Shown here: piece after piece, positions 59,470 to 64,000 of the stretch
Layout of the letters: the number at the start of each line of letters is the position of its first letter
How positions within the stretch are numbered: position 1 is the first letter of the stretch
Assembly: GCA_002342585.1 (NCBI GenBank)
Contig: DDQG01000030.1
Span: 4,243-68,242 of the forward strand
DNA length: 64,000 bases
DNA from: Prevotellaceae bacterium UBA2448
GTDB taxonomy: Bacteria; Bacteroidota; Bacteroidia; Bacteroidales; Bacteroidaceae
Reading direction: 5' to 3'
The notes under the pieces: generated by a model
Seen by the model: the letters and a program-made list of their open reading frames with translations, nothing else
Database searches by the model: none
What the model was told of the DNA's origin: nothing
Program-made: the position numbers and the translations under genes

Positions 59470-60300
59470 TTATTTTATATATGCTCTTTTTATTCTGACC
59501 TCTGCCAAAGGCACATCCTGTGCATTGGTTTTGATTTTCTGTATTTTTTCCACCACAGCCATACCTTCTACAACCTCACCAAACACAGTGTATTCACCAT
59601 CAAGCCAGGGAGCACCACCTCTGCTGCGATATGCCGATCGTTGTGCTCTGGTATAAGTGAGAGGAGGATTTTCCATCATCTTCATTCGAGCCTCATCGAG
59701 CAGAGTCTCCAATTTATCACTTAGGCGTCTTTGTTCACGAGCTGCTCTCAAAGCATCTATCTCTTTTTGATGTTGCTTGCAAATCTTTTCAAACAGAATC
59801 TGAGCATCACGTTCTTCTCTTGCCGACTCATATCCGTCCAGGTCGTCGTCAGAACAAACCTTGCCTGTGATGATATAGAACTGATATTTATCCGACATTC
59901 TGTCAGGGTTTTCATCATCACCGTCACGGGCTGCACCCACAAATCCTCTCTGATGGAAATACTTAGGATAGACAATCTCAGCAGGAATACGCTCTGTCGG
60001 AGTCTTGGCAACAGCACTGTCTGACGCTTGTGCCACTCCATTTGTCCCCTTAGTCGCAGGGTCTCCTGTCTGAATCATAAAGTTACGAATCACTCTATGA
60101 AAAGTCACTCCGTCGTACTTTCCGTCCTTCACATTCTTTACTATATTGTCTCTATGTCCTGGAGTATCGTCAAAGAGCACGATATGTATATCACCCAAAG
60201 TAGTTTCCAGCACCACTTCTGTGCTTGCTCCTTCACGTTTCTGTCCGTTACAACTGACAAACAGAAGCATAGAAAGCAGAAAGAATAAACTTTTCTTCAT
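59470..60300 (-). CDS. Cyclophilin-type peptidyl-prolyl isomerase lipoprotein
   Basis: The 276-residue product has lipobox LFVSC (Cys17), so it is anchored in the envelope. The cyclophilin core reads VVLETTLGDIHIVLFDDTPGHRDN, YDGVTFHRVIRNFMIQTGDP (catalytic Arg and Phe region) and GEVVEGMAVVEKIQKIKTNA. An insert of about 70 Glu/Lys/Arg-rich residues (CKQHQKEIDALRAAREQRR) interrupts the domain, as in other Bacteroidetes members. It assists folding of exported proteins, perhaps including the GH2 enzymes coded right after it. Confidence 0.9.
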   Translation of the reverse strand: MKKSLFFLLSMLLFVSCNGQKREGASTEVVLETTLGDIHIVLFDDTPGHRDNIVKNVKDGKYDGVTFHRVIRNFMIQTGDPATKGTNGVAQASDSAVAKTPTERIPAEIVYPKYFHQRGFVGAARDGDDENPDRMSDKYQFYIITGKVCSDDDLDGYESAREERDAQILFEKICKQHQKEIDALRAAREQRRLSDKLETLLDEARMKMMENPPLTYTRAQRSAYRSRGGAPWLDGEYTVFGEVVEGMAVVEKIQKIKTNAQDVPLAEVRIKRAYIK

Positions 60301-60330
60301 CGTTGACTGTTTTTCAAAATTATTGTTTCC

Positions 60331-61185
60331 TCAGAACTTCACTCCCCTATACACTCTGATACCGATATGCGAAGGTTGCTTTGCCTCATAGTCGTAGAAT
60401 GTCGTCTTGTCCATGACCACTTTCTTATATAAACTGGATGCATGCATCAGATGCAACTTACCGTCTTCCCAAAAGGCAATTCCTATATGTTGAGTGTCAA
60501 GTCCCTTTTTCGAAGTAAGTATCGAAATGATGTCTCCGTCGTGTATTACACCCAATGCAGAAGACTGCGGCATATTCAGCAGGCGTTTAGGAATATAGCG
60601 GAACTTCTGCCCCTTAGAAGCTTTCTCATACTCGCCTATCTTTTTCACAAACTGCTTATTGCTTTTCAGGTGTTTATAATATTTTGTAAAAGTAGTCATA
60701 TAATTAATATCTATCATCTGAGTCTCCACAAAAACTTGCGGATCATACACCTGACAAACCAGTCCCAAACGTTCATTATCCTCTCCCCACCACGTGAAAT
60801 AATGCAGTCGGCTTGTGTAGTCTGTCATCTTACCATGGCGGTATCTTAATGTGGTGAGCCACTGACAATAATCCTTGAATGTACGCTGATCATACGAATC
60901 GCACAACGACAATGCAGCCACAGTCTCAACAAACGTAGTGCAGTCAAGTCCGTGAAGATTCACAATCAGGTGTTCCCTGTCACCATTTTCCAACGTATGT
61001 GCCACATATGGCAGACCCAGAAACTGTTTTCCGAAGTAAATCATCCGCGGTTCGTCCCCACGTTCTGTCTTTGCTTTCTGCAACAATTGAACAACAAGAG
61101 CAGAGTCTTCAGGAGTCACTTCCACCTGAGCTCCGATTGTGCCACACAAACAGAAAAAGAGAAGAAATACTATATGATTTTTCAT
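60331..61185 (-). CDS. DUF1460-type NlpC/P60-like hydrolase
   Basis: About 284 residues from the ATG at 61185, chosen because the signal peptide (MKNHIVFLLFFCLCGTIGAQ) starts there. The motif NLHGLDCTTFVETVAAL has the expected catalytic Cys. The His region is DTQHIGIAFWEDGKLHLMHAS. DUF1460 proteins are papain-like amidases thought to cut peptidoglycan peptides or similar amides. It is the first gene of a tightly spaced run with the cyclophilin and the two GH2 genes. The minus strand reads TATCTTTG at 61206-61213, a likely -7 box. Confidence 0.85.
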   Translation of the reverse strand: MKNHIVFLLFFCLCGTIGAQVEVTPEDSALVVQLLQKAKTERGDEPRMIYFGKQFLGLPYVAHTLENGDREHLIVNLHGLDCTTFVETVAALSLCDSYDQRTFKDYCQWLTTLRYRHGKMTDYTSRLHYFTWWGEDNERLGLVCQVYDPQVFVETQMIDINYMTTFTKYYKHLKSNKQFVKKIGEYEKASKGQKFRYIPKRLLNMPQSSALGVIHDGDIISILTSKKGLDTQHIGIAFWEDGKLHLMHASSLYKKVVMDKTTFYDYEAKQPSHIGIRVYRGVKF

Positions 61186-61205
61186 GAGTCTTAAATTTAT
61201 CTGCA

Positions 61206-61213
61206 CAAAGATA
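61206..61213 (-). promoter_or_regulatory. -7 box for the DUF1460-cyclophilin-GH2 run
   Basis: The minus strand reads TATCTTTG, a TAnnTTTG match, 21 bases upstream of the chosen start. Confidence 0.45.
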
Positions 61214-61289
61214 CATGTTTTCTTAAAAAATAACCAAATTCATGGAAATATTATGACTTTTCCGTTCCTCTTCACAAATATTTTATTGA

Positions 61290-61371
61290 CAATTTGTCAT
61301 ACTTTGTCAGTCCACATGTCAGTTTCGAAATACGTGGCACGTTTCTTGTAGATTAATCTGTTGTCAGTTTC
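61290..61371 (+). promoter_or_regulatory. dnaK upstream region: sigma-54-like site and TGTCA repeats
   Basis: TGGCACG (61335-61341), 4 bases, TTGT (61346-61349) fits the sigma-54 pattern TGGCACG-N4-TTGC except for the last base. The CGTG-G-CACG core is also a small palindrome, so a repressor site is an alternative. TGTCAGTTTC occurs at 61317-61326 and 61362-61371. No CIRCE element and no TAnnTTTG box were seen here. Confidence 0.4.
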
Positions 61372-61445
61372 AAACTGCTGAATAGCACATACGAAACTGC
61401 ACAACCAAATAACAAGAGTATTAACAACAAAAACATTATAAGATT

Positions 61446-63377
61446 ATGGGAAAAATTATTGGTATTGACCTTGGCACAACAAACTCATGTGTCAGCGTAT
61501 TTGAAGGCAACGAGCCTGTAGTAATTGCAAACAGCGAAGGCAAGCGTACAACTCCTTCTGTTGTAGGTTTTGTAAAAGACGGCGAACGTAAGGTAGGTGA
61601 CCCTGCTAAGCGTCAGGCTATCACAAACCCAAAGAACACAGTATTCTCAATCAAGCGTTTCATGGGTGAAACCTACGATCAGGTACAGCAGGAAATCGCA
61701 CGTGTTCCTTATACTGTAAAGCGCGGTGACAACAACACTCCTCGTGTTGACATCGACGGAAAACTCTATACTCCACAGGAGATTTCTGCTATGATTCTGC
61801 AGAAGATGAAGAAGACAGCAGAAGACTACCTCGGTCAGGAGGTAAAGGAAGCTGTCATCACCGTTCCAGCTTACTTCTCCGACTCTCAGCGTCAGGCTAC
61901 TAAGGAGGCAGGTCAGATTGCCGGACTCGACGTAAAACGTATCGTCAACGAACCAACAGCCGCAGCACTTGCCTACGGTATCGACAAAGCCAACAAAGAT
62001 ATGAAGATTGCAGTGTTCGACCTTGGTGGCGGTACTTTCGATATATCAATCCTAGAATTCGGTGGCGGCGTATTCGAAGTGCTCTCTACAAACGGTAACA
62101 CACACCTTGGTGGTGATGACTTCGACCAGGTAATCATCGACTGGCTTGCAGGCGACTTCAAGGCAGCAGAGGGCATCGACCTTACACAAGACCCAATGGC
62201 CATGCAGCGTCTGAAGGAAGCTGCTGAAAAGGCTAAGATTGAACTCTCAAGCGGTTCTTCTACAGAAATCAACCTGCCATACATCACAGCTGTAGGCGGT
62301 GTACCAAAGCACCTTGTAACTACACTTACACGTGCTAAGTTCGAAAGTCTTGCACACAACCTCATCCAGGCATGTCTCGAACCATGTAAGGCTGCTATCC
62401 GCGATGCAGGCATCTCTACAAGCGAAATCGATGAAGTAATCCTCGTTGGTGGTTCAAGCCGTATCCCAGCTGTTCAGCAGCTCGTTCAGGACTACTTCGG
62501 CAAAGTTCCTTCAAAGGGTGTTAACCCAGACGAGGTAGTAGCAGTAGGTGCATCTATCCAGGGTGCCATCCTCAACAAGGAAGAAGGTGTAGGCGACATC
62601 GTCCTGCTCGACGTAACTCCACTGTCAATGGGTATTGAAACTCTTGGTGGTGTCATGACAAAGATGATTGAAGCAAACACTACCATCCCTTGCAAGAAGA
62701 CAGAGACCTTCTCTACTGCAGCCGACAACCAGACAGAAGTTACTATCCACGTACTTCAGGGTGAACGTCCAATGGCATCACAGAACAAGTCAATCGGTAA
62801 CTTCAACCTCACAGGCATCGCACCGGCACGTCGTGGTGTTCCACAGATTGAAGTATCATTCGACATCGATGCAAACGGTATCCTTAAAGTATCAGCTAAG
62901 GATAAGGCAACCGGCAAGGAACAGGAAATCCGTATCGAGGCATCAAGCGGTCTTTCTAAGGAGGAAATCGATCGTATGAAGGCTGAGGCAGAAGCAAACG
63001 CAGAAGCCGACAACAAGGAACGCGAACGTATCGACAAGATCAACCAGGCAGACTCTGTAGCATTCCAGACAGAAAACTTCCTGAAGGAGAATGGCGACAA
63101 GGTTCCTGCAGAAGACAAGCCAGCTATCGAAGCAGCTATCGAAGAACTGAAGAAAGCAAAGGACAGCGGCGACGTAGCACAGATCGATGCAGCTATCAAC
63201 GCCCTCAATGAGAAGATGCAGGCAGCAAGTCAGAAGATGTACGCTGCAGGTGCTCAGCCAGGTGCAGGCGCAGCCGGCGCAGGTGCAGGATTCCAGGGCG
63301 GTCAGCAGCCAGGCAACGACAACCAGTCAAACGGTGGCGACAACGTTCAGGATGCCGACTTCGAGGAAGTGAAGTAA
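61446..63377 (+). CDS. dnaK: Hsp70 chaperone DnaK
   Basis: The 643-residue product has the family start IIGIDLGTTNSCVSVFEG, phosphate loop FDLGGGTFDISILEFGGG, ILVGGSSRIPAVQ-like VILVGGSSRIPAVQ, and a substrate-binding domain with VLQGERPMASQNKSIGNFNL. A helical lid follows, and then a Gly/Ala/Gln-rich tail ends in DADFEEVK, typical of bacterial DnaK. No grpE or dnaJ is adjacent. It has a ~260-base upstream region with unusual regulatory marks and is closed by a strong terminator. Confidence 0.98.
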   Translation: MGKIIGIDLGTTNSCVSVFEGNEPVVIANSEGKRTTPSVVGFVKDGERKVGDPAKRQAITNPKNTVFSIKRFMGETYDQVQQEIARVPYTVKRGDNNTPRVDIDGKLYTPQEISAMILQKMKKTAEDYLGQEVKEAVITVPAYFSDSQRQATKEAGQIAGLDVKRIVNEPTAAALAYGIDKANKDMKIAVFDLGGGTFDISILEFGGGVFEVLSTNGNTHLGGDDFDQVIIDWLAGDFKAAEGIDLTQDPMAMQRLKEAAEKAKIELSSGSSTEINLPYITAVGGVPKHLVTTLTRAKFESLAHNLIQACLEPCKAAIRDAGISTSEIDEVILVGGSSRIPAVQQLVQDYFGKVPSKGVNPDEVVAVGASIQGAILNKEEGVGDIVLLDVTPLSMGIETLGGVMTKMIEANTTIPCKKTETFSTAADNQTEVTIHVLQGERPMASQNKSIGNFNLTGIAPARRGVPQIEVSFDIDANGILKVSAKDKATGKEQEIRIEASSGLSKEEIDRMKAEAEANAEADNKERERIDKINQADSVAFQTENFLKENGDKVPAEDKPAIEAAIEELKKAKDSGDVAQIDAAINALNEKMQAASQKMYAAGAQPGAGAAGAGAGFQGGQQPGNDNQSNGGDNVQDADFEEVK

Positions 63378-63408
63378 GGTTAGATAAGCAACAATAAGAA
63401 AATCATAG

Positions 63409-63445
63409 AAAAGTGGTGTAATCCAAGTGGTTACACCACTTTTTG
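63409..63445 (+). terminator. dnaK terminator
   Basis: A 13-bp stem (63409-63421 with 63431-63443) with a 9-base loop and a T run. Confidence 0.85.
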
Positions 63446-63493
63446 TTATTGTTAAACTTTGTTTCATTTCTTGCTATTTTCGGATTTTTACCG

Positions 63494-63501
63494 TAATTTT
63501 G
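63494..63501 (+). promoter_or_regulatory. -7 box for the last gene
   Basis: TAATTTTG matches TAnnTTTG, with CTTG about 20 bases upstream. It lies 89 bases before the start codon. Confidence 0.5.
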
Positions 63502-63590
63502 CGTCATATTTGCGACACGACTTATTAGTAGAAAAGGTTAAACTTATAAATACTTGTCGCTATTTAGATGGTTTAAATAGTAGAAAAGAT

Positions 63591-64000
63591 ATGCCAGCAT
63601 TAAAATTCGAGATTAAAAGGAAGTGCGAAGTCTGTGGAAGTATCTTCGTTGCCAAGACGCTTGATTCCAAGTGTTGTTCTGAGAAATGTATGAAGGTAGC
63701 ATGGAAACGCAGAAAGGATGAGGAGAAGAAACAAGAACGGCTCAAAGCAATAGCCGATCAGGTTCCTGACTATCGTGAGTATATCTCCATTCCAGAAGCT
63801 GTTGCCATGTATGGCGTTGGCAGAGACACCCTGTACCGACTCATTCGTATTGGACAGATACAAAGCATCAATCTTGGTGCTAGACTGACTCGTATTAACA
63901 GAAAAGAAATAGACAAGATGTTTCCAAAGCGGTTTGAGAAACCTAAGAAAGATAAAGACCTTGTGCCATTATATAATATGGAGCCAGAGAATTGTTATAC
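63591..64000 (+). CDS. Zinc-finger/HTH DNA-binding protein (partial, runs off window)
   Basis: The reading frame opens at ATG 63591 and is still open at the window edge (136 codons seen). The N-terminus has a C-x2-C ... CC-x3-C zinc-ribbon-like cluster (KCEVCGSIF, then SKCCSEKCM) and a Lys/Arg-rich helix. A MerR/excisionase-type HTH follows: YISIPEAVAMYGVGRDTLYR with wing IQSINLGARLTRIN. Proteins of this build in Bacteroidales are often encoded beside integrase genes, so a second mobile element may begin here. That is inference only. Confidence 0.8.
   Translation, partial: MPALKFEIKRKCEVCGSIFVAKTLDSKCCSEKCMKVAWKRRKDEEKKQERLKAIADQVPDYREYISIPEAVAMYGVGRDTLYRLIRIGQIQSINLGARLTRINRKEIDKMFPKRFEKPKKDKDLVPLYNMEPENCY

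Overview
The window looks like chromosome from a member of the Bacteroidales, most likely Prevotella or a close relative. Several signs point there. Many genes sit behind the Bacteroidetes-type promoter TTTG-N19/20-TAnnTTTG. There are two secreted C10 (streptopain/SpeB-like) proteases, a DUF4923-like and a DUF4421-like protein, surface lipoproteins with a Cys-Gly-Ser-Asp-Asp-Asp export-like signal, and plant cell-wall (pectin-type) enzymes. No database search was possible, so family names rest on motifs read by eye.

Layout. 0.3-8 kb: a tandem pair of paralogous lipoproteins, a pectin esterase, a membrane metallophosphoesterase, a C10 protease and an outer-membrane beta-barrel. 8-20 kb: a HerA/DUF853-type ATPase, queC, pnp, a thioredoxin-fold lipoprotein lacking its cysteines, manC, an ABC-F ATPase, a secreted DNA/RNA nuclease, a DUF4421-like barrel and initiator tRNA-Met behind two tandem promoters. 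20-25 kb: a Dna2-like nuclease-helicase, a GH43-like enzyme and a small secreted protein. 25.1-31.5 kb: a 6.4-kb integrative element in the 3' end of tRNA-Leu(TAA), bounded by 15-bp att repeats. It carries a tyrosine integrase, an excisionase-like protein, a RepA-like helicase, two unknown proteins and a 57-residue acidic protein, with no visible relaxase or conjugation gene. 31.6-44 kb: rmuC, a second C10 protease, a patatin, a DUF4923-like protein, a GH28 polygalacturonase, rfbA, a TlpA-like thioredoxin, a candidate small RNA, a Ca/Na antiporter, an orphan ABC ATPase and a sodium:solute symporter. 44-50.6 kb: a CPBP protease, radA, a TetR regulator plus fabG, two unknown membrane proteins (one resembling the L7/L12 C-terminal domain) and an RluA-type pseudouridine synthase. 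50.6-54.4 kb: leuA-leuC-leuD behind a leader peptide and attenuator. 54.5-61.2 kb: DUF1460-like protein, cyclophilin and two GH2 enzymes in one tightly spaced run. 61.4-64 kb: dnaK and the beginning of a zinc-finger/HTH gene cut by the window edge.

The most striking unexplained signal is a set of more than a dozen short tandem arrays of 7-base units. The unit differs from locus to locus (GGTTAAA, GAAAATT, AACTTTA, CATAATG/CATAATT, AACCTAT, AACTCCT, GATGTAT and others). They lie at gene ends, and some supply stop codons, a start codon or even in-frame coding sequence. The second main signal is the satellite-like element: its integrase arm-type repeats, its own terminator for the tRNA it invaded, and its iteron-bearing non-coding region.
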